Part shown: in pieces, positions 10,368-20,112 of the stretch | Layout of the letters: the number at the start of each line of letters is the position of its first letter | How positions within the stretch are numbered: position 1 is the stretch's first letter | Program-made: the position numbers and the translations under genes | Assembly: GCF_027943255.1 (NCBI RefSeq) | Contig: NC_072893.1 | Location: 87,427,784-87,491,783, forward strand | Source of the DNA: Anastrepha obliqua | Lineage: Eukaryota; Arthropoda; Insecta; Diptera; Tephritidae | Direction of reading: 5' to 3' | Length of the DNA stretch: 64,000 bases | Notes under the pieces: generated by a model | Databases searched by the model: none | Told to the model about the DNA's origin: nothing | Seen by the model: the letters and a program-made list of their open reading frames with translations, nothing else

Positions 10368-11284
10368 GGGGTTAAGGGGTAGTCAGAATTTTCAAAAATT
10401 CGGAATTTTTTTCCCCATTTTATTAAAGTATAATAAAAATATTGTTTGAAAATTTGAAGTGAGTCCGACAAATACTTTTAGAGTCATTCAACAATTAATA
10501 AAGGGCGCTCGAGCGCTCCGGAGCGTTCGAGAGCAAGTAGCTAGCAGCAGCTGCAAGCAACAGTCGTATGAAAGTGGCAGATAAGAGCGCTAACGATAAC
10601 GCTCGAGAAGGTAGAATGCTACGTAGGCAACAGCAAATCTATATTTTGGAAGCTGCTATGACGGCGGAAGAATTATTATATGGCCCGGGAATAGATGACA
10701 CAGTGTAAGTCATTAAATAATTCGTATAACTCTACATAAATCGAGAGCAAAACTTTAAATCAGTTTTTCTGATCACTTTAACTTAAAAATCGCTTGGTAG
10801 ATTTCAATAAAATGTATACCGCTTTTGAAAAACATAAAAATCTCGTGTCTGATCAAAAGATTTTTTTTCAAAAATTTCGATTTTTTTTAAACAATTAATT
10901 GTCGATTTTTTCTCGAAAATCTGAAAAATATTTCCTGGGGCCGCCATATTGTTAATTTTGGAAAAAAAGGTTCGATCAGGCACAAGATTATCTATTAATA
11001 AAACTAATTTCTCTTGTCCGATTGATTTTAGATGAATCTTCAAGGACTTGTGATGATCATCGCAAGGGACTTCTGGAAAAACGGGCTCCACATAAACAGC
11101 GATAATTTTTACAGTTACCCATTTAATTTTATTTATTTTTTTTTTTTGGAATTTTTGGAAAGTCAAGTCGAAACATGATATATTAATGCTATGTTTTTAT
11201 TTGTGTAAAATAAAGCAATTGACTAGCAAAACAAAAACTATTGAAAATTATAATTTCTTTGGGCCTCTGACTACCCCTAACCCC
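10368..11284. mobile_element. TTAA-flanked non-autonomous DNA transposon (piggyBac- or Kolobok-type)
   Basis: Inverted ends read 'ggggttaaggggtagtcaga' on the left (10368) and the complement of 'ggggttaggggtagtcagag' on the right (ending 11284), each bordered by TTAA (10364-10367 and 11285-11288). TTAA target duplication is characteristic of piggyBac and Kolobok superfamilies. No transposase is recognisable inside the 917 bp; the 120-codon ORF at 10804-11166 (-) looks like chance in AT-rich sequence. A patch at 10505-10535 is rich in palindromes ('gcgctcgagcgc', 'gctccggagc'). Confidence 0.75.
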
Positions 11285-12490
11285 TTAAAGAACAAATCTT
11301 GAAAGGGAAATATCATGAACAACATCTTTAGAAAGGGAATTTAATTCACGTATGGCGCAAGTAACAGGGCCATTACTGGCATACTTAGTTTTAAAGCTTC
11401 CCCCATAAGAAGTGTAGAGCCTTCTAAGTGATCGCTGGGGAACATTAAATTGAATCCTGCCTAACAAGTAGGGACAATCAATGACTCCAAATTTTTTTGC
11501 ACGCGTTCGATCCTATTGATAGCTTACTGACTCCATGGTCTCCAAATAAAAACAGCATATTCTAAATGAGTCCTTTCAAATGCTGGTAGAGTAACTTGAT
11601 AGTATAGGGATTATAGAACTTAGTGGTATTCCATCTGCCAAAGTCCAACATGGAGAAAAATTTTGTATTAATATAATTTATATGGTTATTAAAAGAAAAT
11701 TTGTTATCAAAGACTGCAGCAAGATGCTTAATCTCGCTAACGCACTAAAGTACACAAGTTGAGATACTGTATTTAATACGCACAATGTTAGATATTTTCG
11801 AGTAAGATATTTGAAACCACTTCGACAAGTTCAGTGAAATACGTAATTTCTGGCACCACAAGTACCAAAGTTTAGCAATATCGGTTTGAGGACTAATGGC
11901 ATCCTCTAGAGTCTTAATCACTGAGAAGATCTTAAGGTCATCAGCATAAAGCAAAAATTTATTAAATGAAAAACAAATTTGTATATCACTAATAAATAAC
12001 ACAAATAAGAGCGGTTCCAAGATACCTCCTTGCGGAGCACAAGAGGTGGCATTAAAGGGGGAAACCAGTCGAGAAAGAATCAATGCAGTATTCACTCACA
12101 CTTTATCCGTAAAGTTCAGTTTTGCTTTTACCGCGTGTTCAAAATTTTGTACATACTCGATAGCTGTGAAATAGGTCTGTAATTTCTAACGTCATTTAAA
12201 GAGAGTGTCAATGAAATTCCAAGACGAAAAAGATTTATTTAGCATTACTTTCAGTGGATAGACGAAGGACGGACAATTTTTGAAAGGGAGATTTCAGTTT
12301 AAGTAAAGCGTTAATAATATTCTCAAGAGAAACACATGGAGGCGCAAAGTTTAAGGCGCAATCTATATCAGAGGAAAAGTCACGCGGATGATCAAGTTCT
12401 TCATCAACAAAATTAAATTTAAAAAACTAAAATAAATTTGCCGCTTCACTTGACCTTTGCGCTTGACTATTATCTAAAAAGATGGCGATG
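11285..12490 (-). pseudogene. Jockey-type non-LTR retrotransposon ORF2, reverse transcriptase remnant
   Basis: Minus-strand fragments in order: a linker region near 12300-12450 ('LNFAPPCVSLENIINALLKL'), the RT core at 11745-12095 with 'APQGGILEPLLFVLFISDI' (family 'VPQGSILGPLLFLLFINDI') and the catalytic 'FLLYADDLKIF', then the thumb region near 11500 and the C-terminus ('MLGRIQFNVPQRSLRRLY', 11285-11467). Frameshifts and stops separate the pieces. The YADD box is intact but the ORF is not. The TTAA element at 10368-11284 cuts its 3' side, so the missing 3' end probably lies in 10240-10363. Confidence 0.8.
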
Positions 12491-13228
12491 GGAACATTGC
12501 ATTCAGAAGGTTTTGGCATTTGATTGAATGTTCAATTCCAAGTTATGAATATAGATATTATAGAGATTTCTTTAAATAGTCGAAATCCAAAGAGATCGGA
12601 TCATAAATTGAACCAGATCTCTATCAGAATCGCTATGTTTTTGTTGCATTTGCATGCAACATTTATATCCGAATTCCGATCATTGACCATTGGACCACAG
12701 CTAATAGAAATAGTGACCCTCGTATCAGCTGGAAAACAACTAAACGAGAACACAATCAACTAAGACTGCGCATGTATGTATGTATAGACGAGTGTGTATA
12801 TGTGTGTAAGTGCAATTAGTTTACGCCTATTGATGCCTCGGACAAACGCACCGATTAATGATGCTGAGAGTAGCCGTAAAAATAAAATTTTGAATGCCAA
12901 ATACCGTAGTGTCGTAAAATGTGCGGAACCGACAATAAATGTGGCATATATTGTATTTACAAGTACACACTTTTATATACTTGTACATATAATTGTGTAT
13001 TTGCTCATTAACTAGCTTTTTCATCAAAGCGCAAAGTTATCGTAAATGACAATCAGCAAAAACTTTTGATTGTCTATTTAAATCTTCATACACAAATATT
13101 TATACGACAAACACTTATGTATGCATATGTGAAACTATTTGTACATAGTTTATGTTGGGTTCACTTTATTTGCCATTTTTGTATATCGAAAAACTCTGAA
13201 CATGTCTAAGAGTGCGGAGAATAGCATA
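12491..13228. other. No gene seen
   Basis: ORFs at 12524-12763 and 12794-13015 show no family resemblance and have overlapping antisense ORFs. Short microsatellite tracts occur at 12772-12810. Confidence 0.4.
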
Positions 13229-13778
13229 CCCTATGATAAAAAAGTACCGGAAAGGTGATGTTGACTGTTTTCTTCGATTGCCAAGGCGTAGTGCACCATG
13301 AGTACCTACCTTCCATCGGGCTAGAGAGTCAATAAAGAATATTATTTATCCGTTTTGAAGCGCTTGAGAGATGCTGTACGTCGAAAACGGCCGGAAATGT
13401 GAGCAAACAATTCTTAGATTTTGCATGATGATAACGCGCCATCGCACCGAGCCAAAATTGTGCTAGATTATTTGACCATACACCAGGTAAATACCATCGT
13501 GCAAGCACCATATTCACCTGATATGGCCCCGTGTGACTTCTTTTTGTTTCCCAAGTATAAGTTAACACTTCGTGGAAGGAGATTTCAGTCGATAAGGGAG
13601 ATCAAAGAGAATGCGACGAAGGAACGACGACCAGGGGTGCATGGAGAACTGGGTTAAACGTTGGCACATGTGTGTTGCTTCATACGGGTCATATTTTGAA
13701 GGAAATAAAATAAATTTGCCTGAAATTTAACTCTGTTTTGTTTTATTTAAACATTCCCAGTACTTTTTGATCATAGAG
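13229..13778 (+). mobile_element. mariner deletion derivative, catalytic half retained
   Basis: The ends 'ctatgataaaaaagtacc' (13231) and its near-complement 'gtactttttgatcatag' (to 13776) form TIRs, with TA just outside (13227-13228, 13779-13780). The N-terminal DNA-binding domain is deleted. From 13258 the catalytic domain reads 'LTVFFDCQGVVHHEYLP', 'LKRLRDAVRRKRPEM', 'DDNAPSH', then 'APYSPDMAPCDFFLFPKYK' with exactly 34 residues between the two aspartates (D34D), and a C-terminus like 'VKRWHMCVASYGSYFEG'. In-frame stops and a frameshift near 13630 inactivate it. About 550 bp. Confidence 0.85.
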
Positions 13779-14261
13779 TATATGTATGTCAGCATGCTCG
13801 GGGATGGATCTAAATGTTTTTCCTATTTTGGCCATCGAAGCTGCCATCAGAAAATGGATGAACATGGCAGCAGGTTGGGTTAAGTTCAGGTTGCCCTCAA
13901 TCTCAGAAGGTGTGGTTAGATATCTGATTTTGGTAAATCTAAATAACTGCAGCCGAAATAATGCACAAGGGCGTTAATTTAATTTTTCTTTTGTGTTTGT
14001 TTTTTTTTTTGTGAAAAAGAAGATTCACTAAATTTTCGTCATGTTCTGAACTTAATGCCAAGTTATAATGGAATTAAAGATATCATATCCAACGTGACTA
14101 CGAGTAAAACTTTGGTCGCTCTTTGTAACATCACGAGTTCGATTTTGTACGTACACTGGCATACTAGTATGTATTGGAATATTATTTTTCAAACAAAAGT
14201 TCTCGTGAAAAGGTAAGTCTGCAGGGTAATTAAAAACCATTCACAAAAACTATCGGAAGTG
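13779..14261. other. No gene recognised
   Basis: ORFs at 13786-13977 (+) and 14052-14240 (-) have no motif I recognise. It may be the worn upstream part of the retrotransposon that becomes readable at 14262. Confidence 0.35.
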
Positions 14262-14970
14262 TGTATTTTTTCCGATAGTCAAGCAGCTGTCTTAGCTTAA
14301 AATCACCTACTACCAATTCAAAAATCGTCAGATAATGCAAAGATGAACTTAATGTTTTAGTGCGCAGACAGACATTACTCTTATCTGGGTACCGGGTCAC
14401 AGGAACATAGAAAGAAATAAGAAAGCTGATGAACTAGCAAGACAGAGGGCATCTTATAACGAGTCCGAAGCGGTAGGCTGTCTCCAAGGCGTGCACAAAA
14501 GGGAGATCTTCTCGCTGTTTCAGAAGTAGGCCGTTGGCAAATGAACTAACATGAATACCTGCAAAATAACTAAACAAACGTGGCCCAATTTCAACAAATC
14601 CACTGACGAGTTTTTAAAACAGCCACGAGCACACATATTCAGAATGACGCCACAAATAACCGGCCACTGGCCTTTGGAAAATGGCCAGGAAGAGGGGTTG
14701 GCCGTACAACAATACGACATAGGATGCAGGGGGAATTCACGGTGATCAATTTGAAAGAAATTGCAGAAAAGAAAATTGACGACATGGGCAGATTCATATT
14801 CAAATCATGATTGTTCGACTAATAAAAAGTATTGGTTCTACAAGTCGTTTAGAATGACATCTTTTGTTGTAATTGGGTCTAGGATGTGTCACTCAGGAAC
14901 TAAAGCTCTTGGCTGTTATTACTTCTGCAGTTATTTCACGCACCTCTATTCTCACTGAGTAGATATGACT
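14262..14970 (+). pseudogene. Non-LTR retrotransposon remnant with RNase H domain
   Basis: Fragments of an RNase H-bearing ORF2: 'SDSQAAVLA' near 14275, then 'LIWVPGHRNIERNKKADELA' near 14378-14440 (the His and last Asp of the active site), and 'EFLKQPRAHIFRMTPQITGH' near 14610-14670 before the 3' end. It is closely similar to the remnant at 38690-40020, which shares 'ILAIKSPRTNSKIV' and 'ITGHWP'. Several frameshifts and stops. The clade is R1/I/Loa-like by the presence of RNase H after RT. Confidence 0.7.
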
Positions 14971-15345
14971 GCGATAGCTGGTGAGATTCCTAACTGATCA
15001 CTTTTCCTTTGTTTAAGACCTAAATGTGATCAGCATGCATTTGTATTTATTATTTATTTTTTCCTTTAACTCCTATTGGAGTATAGGCCGTCTATTCGCT
15101 AGGCTTTTGGAAGAGGTATACTTAGAGACGAGCATCTAAGCCATGTGGCTTTAAGCACTGTCTTTTGATTTAATCGTAAATCTAAGTCTACCGAAAAAGA
15201 TTAAAAAGAACACTAAATCAGTGCAATGCATGGCTTGTAGCTGTAAGTTGCCTATTAAAAGTCTTAATTGTCAAAAGTGATAGATTACTCAATTGCGAAT
15301 AATTTCCACGATTCAGAATAACTCTGCCTGAAACGTAACAATATA

Positions 15346-16592
15346 CCGGGTGTTGTTTTAAGAGCTTGACAACTTAATATGATAATAAAGGGTGTTTTTT
15401 TTAGAGGTTAGGTTTTCAAGATGAAATAAAACGTATATAATTTAATGTTATGGCCAAGAATTTAGCTTTATTAAAAAGATAAGGGCTTGCCATTATGTTT
15501 TAAAAATGATTTCGGGCAAGTGGCCGCCGCGGCTGGCTCGAATAAATTCCAGCCGAGAGGCCCAATTTTCGACCACTTTTTGCAGCAATTGGGGCCGTAT
15601 GTCAGCAATAACGCGCCGAATATTCTCTTCCAAGACGTCAATCGTCTCGGGCTTATCTGCGTAGACAAGCGACTTCACATAGCCCCACAAGAAATAGTCC
15701 AGCGGTGTTATATCGCACGATCTTGGAGGCCAGTGGATTATGTTCACTCCAAATGCGACAATTTTGCTTATTGACATACCCATTCAACCAAAAGTGAGCT
15801 TCATCGCTGAACAAAATTTTCTTCGATGCGTCGCGCGAACCGAACCATTATTTTCGTAATAAATTTGCACGATTGGCAAACGTTGTTCAGGTGTAAGTCT
15901 ATTCATTATGAAATGGCAAGCCAAACTGAGCATAAATCAAGTGACAGCTGTCAAAAAGACCATCTACGAAAAAAGTAGTGCCAACTTGAAAACCTAACCT
16001 CTAAAAAAAACACCCTTTACAAAACAGAAATATCTGTCCGATAAAATCTGGTATATAATTTCATGGTATTTAGTTTTTCAATATGATATACGGCATATGT
16101 CCGCCCCGGCTATGAGCTACATAGTCCATTTGATCAGCCCAGTTTTTTACTACTATTTTCAATAAATCTAGCCATATATCGTCAATGGTGTCTTGTAAGC
16201 CGCAATAAATCGATGGCTAATCGTGCTGTAAGGCAAGTTGCGACGCCTTGTTGGAACAAAATGTAGCAGATGTTTAAGTTAATAATGTTTGAAATTAAAA
16301 ATTCAATCAGCATGGCTTAATAGTGCGCACTATTCACCGTAACGGCAGATCCTTCCTTATTTCGCAAGAAACAAGGACTGATGATGCCGCCAGTGCATGA
16401 ACTTCGCGAATAGATTTATTTTTTTCAAAGTAAATTTCCACAATTGGGGAACGCTGTGCTGGCGTTAAACGCTTCTTGATGACTTGCCAAACCCGTTTGA
16501 ACAAAAATGTAATCACAGTTTGTCATTCTCAGCTGTCAAACTATAGTTATCGACAACGATAGCTCTTATGCAGCAAAAAACCACACCCGATG
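15346..16592 (-). mobile_element. gambol/DUF4817-like family A element, split by a nested relative
   Basis: On the minus strand the left end (16592 downward) gives the family A start: a CGGGTG-type terminus, 'gctgcataagagctatcg', 'gttgtcgataactatag', then the HTH start 'RLTPAQRSPIVEIYFEKNK' (16400-16480) and later the C-terminus 'VVKNWADQMDYVAHSRGGHM' near 16090-16160. The far terminus, CGGGTGTTG at 15347-15355, lies beyond a second element (15388-16017) that landed in its 3' end. Without the nested 630 bp the element is about 615 bp, like the other family A copies. Its middle, including the catalytic core, is deleted. Confidence 0.8.
15388..16017 (-). mobile_element. gambol/DUF4817-like family B element, perfect 33-bp TIRs, internally deleted
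   Basis: The 33-bp ends (15388-15420 and 15985-16017) are perfect inverted copies, flanked by TA (15386-15387, 16018-16019). On the minus strand the transposase N-terminus 'MNRLTPEQRLPIVQIYYENN' begins at about 15907, is joined by a deletion to 'FSDEAHFWLNGYVNKQN' (around the first catalytic Asp, about 15800), then by another deletion to 'WPPRSCDITPLDYFLWGYVK' and 'RASRGGHLPEIIFKT' (ending 15493). The spliced-out region holds the second catalytic residue, so it is inactive. It is nested in the family A element. The perfect TIRs suggest a fairly recent insertion. Confidence 0.9.
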
Positions 16593-17704
16593 TACCTAAA
16601 CCAGAAAGAAAAACAACACAGCAACCAAATGAATATATATATATAGCTGTACCCGGCGCACATTGCAACCCCAACAACGAAAATAAATTTAAGAAAAATA
16701 ACTTTAAAGAAAAATCAGTACACAAATATTCAATTCATTGTAAACCATTTTACTGATTTTGTTTATTTCGAAAAAATTGTGACATTACAAAGTTTAGTTT
16801 CAATTCGATGTTTATTCAAGTGCTGTGGGATACACAATATTTTTTGTTTTTTCATCTGATGCGTAGACGAATAAATCAGAAGGTTTTCCGACATGTGAGC
16901 AAGCCACATAGAGCTGTCCATGTGAGAAACATGGATTCTCCAAATTTAATCCACACACTTGTAACGATTGTCCTTGTGCTTTGGTAATAGTCATTGCGAA
17001 AGCGAGTCGCACCGGGAACTGTAAACGTTTGAATTCGAATGGCATATCTGTCGGGATCATTGGGATACCTGGCAACAGTACGTATTCACCTTTGAATTTT
17101 CCAGTTAAAATTGTTGCCTCGATAACATTATTCATCATTTTCTTGACTGAGAGTCTGGTTCCGTTGTAAAGTCGTGGTGGATTTATGTTTCGAAGAAGAA
17201 TGATGGGTACACCAATTTTCAATGTAAGAACGTGCGGCGGCATGCCTGGCAAATCAAGTGAATTCGAGAATTCAGTTGGATAGTCGACAACCTCGTGTTG
17301 ATTCTCCACAGTATCGATAGACTTATATGTTGTCGTTTCATTGAGTATTCCATGCTGAATGGTGAAGTAGATGGTATTCACATCGATGTTTTTGGCTGCT
17401 AATACGAGTATAGCACGCGTTCTGAGCCACTAATGGTTTTCGTAGTTTTGTGCAATGTTTGGGAAAACTTTTTGCACCAATTCGTCGATGCTTTCTGTGA
17501 TCTTACAGAAGTTTGCTGGCAGGGTGATACATTGCGTATATTCATTAATTTCCATTCGCCCATTTCCAATATCTAATAATTGTTTTGCAAAATTTCCAGC
17601 CCATGCATCCCGTTGTAGTTGTACACGCACGTTAGTTTTCAAAGTCAATTTCTGTAAATGACGCCATAGAACTGATGATTTAAGACATGCATTAAGTTCA
17701 TCAG

Positions 17705-18893
17705 CCCAACAGCTGGCATGGAAGCACTCCTTAATCTCCCACCACTTCATATAGCAATCCAAGAGGAAGCAGCTACGCAAGCACTCATGCTACACATGAA
17801 AGTAAATTTCAAATTGGGCAACCTCACCGGTCACCTAAATATCCTAAACAAAATCAAAAACACCATAAGCATGGCTCAAGTTTCAGACCACATTGACCCA
17901 ACCCTCTGTTTCACAAAAGGATACTCAGTTACCTTTCCAGAGAGGATAGAGTGGAAAACAAACCCGAAATGGATGAATGATGATTCACAAAAATGGTACA
18001 CTGATGGATCAAAAACACCTTACGGTGTAGGAGCAGGTGTAGTGGGACCCAGAATCCACAAATCATACACTCTCACCAGGGACACCACTATATTCCAAGC
18101 GGAACTATACGCAATAATGGAAGCAGTAAACATCATGCAACGCAGGAACCACAAGAGAGTAAGGATTAAAATACTCTCGGACAGCCAATCAGTCCTAAAA
18201 GCTCTAGATAGCTATACATACAACTCTAAAACCCTCTTAGAATGCCACAAGGCACTCAATAATCTGGCATCCAAAAATAATGTTTCATTAATTTGGGTAC
18301 CGGGACATGAGGGATATGACGGCAACGAAAAGGCAGACGCTCAAGCTAAAAAAGGGGCAGATGAAAACTTCATCGGACTTAGTCCTATGTTCGGATTCAA
18401 CAAAAACAACCTAAAACAAAAAATAAAATACTGGGCCAAAACTCTATTAAATCAGCATTGGAACAATGTAGAGGGTCTTAGACACTCCAAAAAGTTCTTA
18501 AGTTTCAACGCTAAAAGAGCCAACATGGCCCTCACGTTAAACAAAAAGAGCATTCGCACTCTCACAGGCGCCCTCACGGGTCACTTCACCTGCAACAAAC
18601 ACTTACATAAATTAGGCATAACTAACACCAGCACCTGCAGATTCTGCTGCGAAGATGAGGAGTCTATGGAACATCTCATTATCGAATGTCCGGGGTTGAC
18701 GCATAGAAGGAAAAGGTTTTTAAACAAGTTCATGCTTACAGATGAAGACCTTCAATCACTCCCTCAGAAGGAGCTGGTACAATTCATAAGCATACTTAAC
18801 AGTCAATAGACAGCATAGGGTGCACAATAGATCAATATGGTCGCAGTGCTAAAGGGCTACTCCTTAACCCTTTACAACCATTAACCATTAACC
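17705..18893 (+). mobile_element. Non-LTR retrotransposon, 5' truncated, 11-bp target duplication
   Basis: The 11-bp duplication AAGTTCATCAG flanks the insertion (17694-17704 and 18894-18904). The left edge starts inside the reverse transcriptase thumb ('PTAGMEALLNLPPLH'); the right edge ends in a short repeat tail of the type CCATTAACCATTAACC. The tail replaces a poly(A), as in I/Loa-like elements. It interrupts the minus-strand Helitron helicase exactly within a readable codon run, so it is younger than that Helitron. Confidence 0.88.
17718..18809 (+). CDS. Retrotransposon ORF2 C-terminus: RNase H and zinc-knuckle-like domain
   Basis: An uninterrupted 363-codon frame. The chosen ATG is arbitrary, since the frame is open from the truncation point at 17706. 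Residues 1-20 are the end of the RT thumb. The RNase H domain follows, with its four acidic residues in place: D96 ('YTDGSKT'), E129 ('FQAELYA'), D155 ('LSDSQSV') and D207 ('NEKADAQ'), plus the active-site loop His at 197 ('WVPGHEGYDG'). The domain would degrade RNA in the RNA-DNA hybrid made during target-primed reverse transcription. The C-terminus has a CCHC-like knuckle (C307, C310, H319, C324). Without endonuclease and polymerase the copy cannot move by itself. An open frame of this length in a region full of broken genes indicates a recent insertion. Confidence 0.85.
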   Translation: MEALLNLPPLHIAIQEEAATQALMLHMKVNFKLGNLTGHLNILNKIKNTISMAQVSDHIDPTLCFTKGYSVTFPERIEWKTNPKWMNDDSQKWYTDGSKTPYGVGAGVVGPRIHKSYTLTRDTTIFQAELYAIMEAVNIMQRRNHKRVRIKILSDSQSVLKALDSYTYNSKTLLECHKALNNLASKNNVSLIWVPGHEGYDGNEKADAQAKKGADENFIGLSPMFGFNKNNLKQKIKYWAKTLLNQHWNNVEGLRHSKKFLSFNAKRANMALTLNKKSIRTLTGALTGHFTCNKHLHKLGITNTSTCRFCCEDEESMEHLIIECPGLTHRRKRFLNKFMLTDEDLQSLPQKELVQFISILNSQ

Positions 18894-19280
18894 AAGTTCA
18901 TCAGCGGTTGTTGAACGTGGTATAATAATGGGCAGTGTTTGTCGAAAATCACCAGACAATAAAATGAGTGCGCCACCAAAGACTCGTCTGTTTCCTCTCA
19001 AATCTCGCAGTGTACGATCAAGCGCTTCCAATGCTTTGAACATGTCATATTGGTTTCCCCTGTGTAAAAATACAGGGTCATACTAATTTTTATGACAATC
19101 TGTTGAACGGGGCAGAAGTTGCTACTGCAGCGCCACCTGGTGGCGAGTGGTATCAATGAGTATATTCTACAAACCTTCTCGGTGGAAAAATACATAATAT
19201 ACCAATTTTTATAATAATCGGTCCAGTAGTTTTTGAGTTCATTGATGACAAACAAACATTCATTTTTATATATAAGAATA

Positions 19281-19590
19281 TAATTGGCGCGTACACACTT
19301 TTTGGGTGTTTGGCCGAGCTCCTCCTCCTATTTGTAGCGTGCGTCTTGATGTTGTTCCACAAATGGAGGGACCTACAGTTTCAAGCTGATTCCGAACGGC
19401 AGATATTTTTTATGAGGAGCTTTTTCATGGCAGAAATACACTCGGAGGTTTGCCTTTGCCTGCCGAGGGGCGACCGCTATTAGAAAAAACCTTTTCTTCA
19501 TTTTGGTCTTTCACCGATATTTGAACCTACGATCTCTCTGAATTCCGAATGGTAGTCACGCACCAACCCATTCAGCTACGGCGGCCAAAT
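19281..19590 (-). repeat. tRNA-derived SINE, nearly full length
   Basis: Minus-strand copy of the SINE at 33196-33480. The tRNA-like head lies at the right (19540-19590): complement of an A-box-like 'gccgtagctgaatgggttgg' and a decayed B box. Then comes the body with 'aatagcggtcgcccctcggc' and the 3' end 'cgcgccaatta'. Its 3' tail touches the 5' end of the minus-strand Helitron, so one inserted at the edge of the other. Confidence 0.8.
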
Positions 19591-20112
19591 GATTACAAAT
19601 ATTATGATATTGCGTCAGCAAATCAGTTAATTCTGCCAAATTCACTGAGTGCCAGATAGCGGATCGTATTGTCGCCACTTTTATGTTCTTTCCACCGTGT
19701 CTTGCTTGTGTAGTTTTGGCAAAAAAACTTTCGCTGTAATTTAAAATTTATGTAACTATGCTAAAACATCCATAGAAAATAAATACGGCAAAAAATAAAT
19801 TTTCAACAGATTTTACCAACTCATACAGAAAGAAACGTTGCTTAAGAATCTGTAGTGACTTCGAGACTCTCAGCACTCATCGAAAAAAGAGGAAATAGGC
19901 GACGCGAGAGAAGTCTGACTGAATTACTCAGGGTAGATAATGAAGACGTAGAATGGTTGACTTGACATCAATGGATGAAATCGAACGGAAGATGGAAACA
20001 TGACTTGACCATGATCGGCTTTAACAATTTAAATTTAGTTTTTCTTTCGTCACTTTAAATTCTCGACAGCTCGAATGGTTTCGTGCTGAACTATCATTCG
20101 CGTGAACTATCA
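19591..20112. other. No gene seen
   Basis: No readable ORF. A phrase at 19640-19665 ('aattcactgagtg' then 'tagcggat') recurs at about 45410-45445, which hints at another worn repeat family. Confidence 0.35.

Larger units (their letters stand above)
16812..19075 (-). pseudogene. Helitron Pif1-like helicase, C-terminal part, split by insertion
   Basis: Minus-strand frames give, in order: 'FKALEALDRTLRDLRGNRR' and 'GGALILLSGDFRQTLPII' (18904-19060; the GDFRQ box is Pif1 motif III), then after the 17705-18893 insertion 'ADELNACLKSSVLWRHLQKL' (17650-17710), 'EINEYTQCITLPANFCKI', and a 189-codon stretch 16812-17381 with 'DEVVDYPTEFSNSLDLPGMP' (here with H before EVV), '[17 protein letters not shown]' and '[14 protein letters not shown]'. 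A stop near 17430 and the insertion inactivate it. It is closely related to the helicase fragment at 9415-10172. Confidence 0.9.
16645..19277 (-). mobile_element. Helitron, minus strand, interrupted by a non-LTR element
   Basis: The 5' end on the minus strand is TC at 19277-19276 followed by 'ttatatataaaaatgaatg' and 'ctcaaaaactactggaccga', the typical start of insect Helitrons of this kind (compare 20113). The 3' end is less certain: reading the minus strand, 'gcgccgggtacagctat' near 16645 looks like a Helitron terminus with CTAG mutated to CTAT. Between them lies the C-terminal half of the helicase, cut by an insertion at 17705-18893. Without that insertion about 1.44 kb remains, so Rep and most of the helicase were deleted. 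Confidence 0.65.

Noticed and set aside
10804..11166. 120-codon minus-strand ORF as transposase of the TTAA element
   Set aside because: Lys/Ile/Phe-rich reading of AT-rich DNA with no piggyBac or Kolobok motif.
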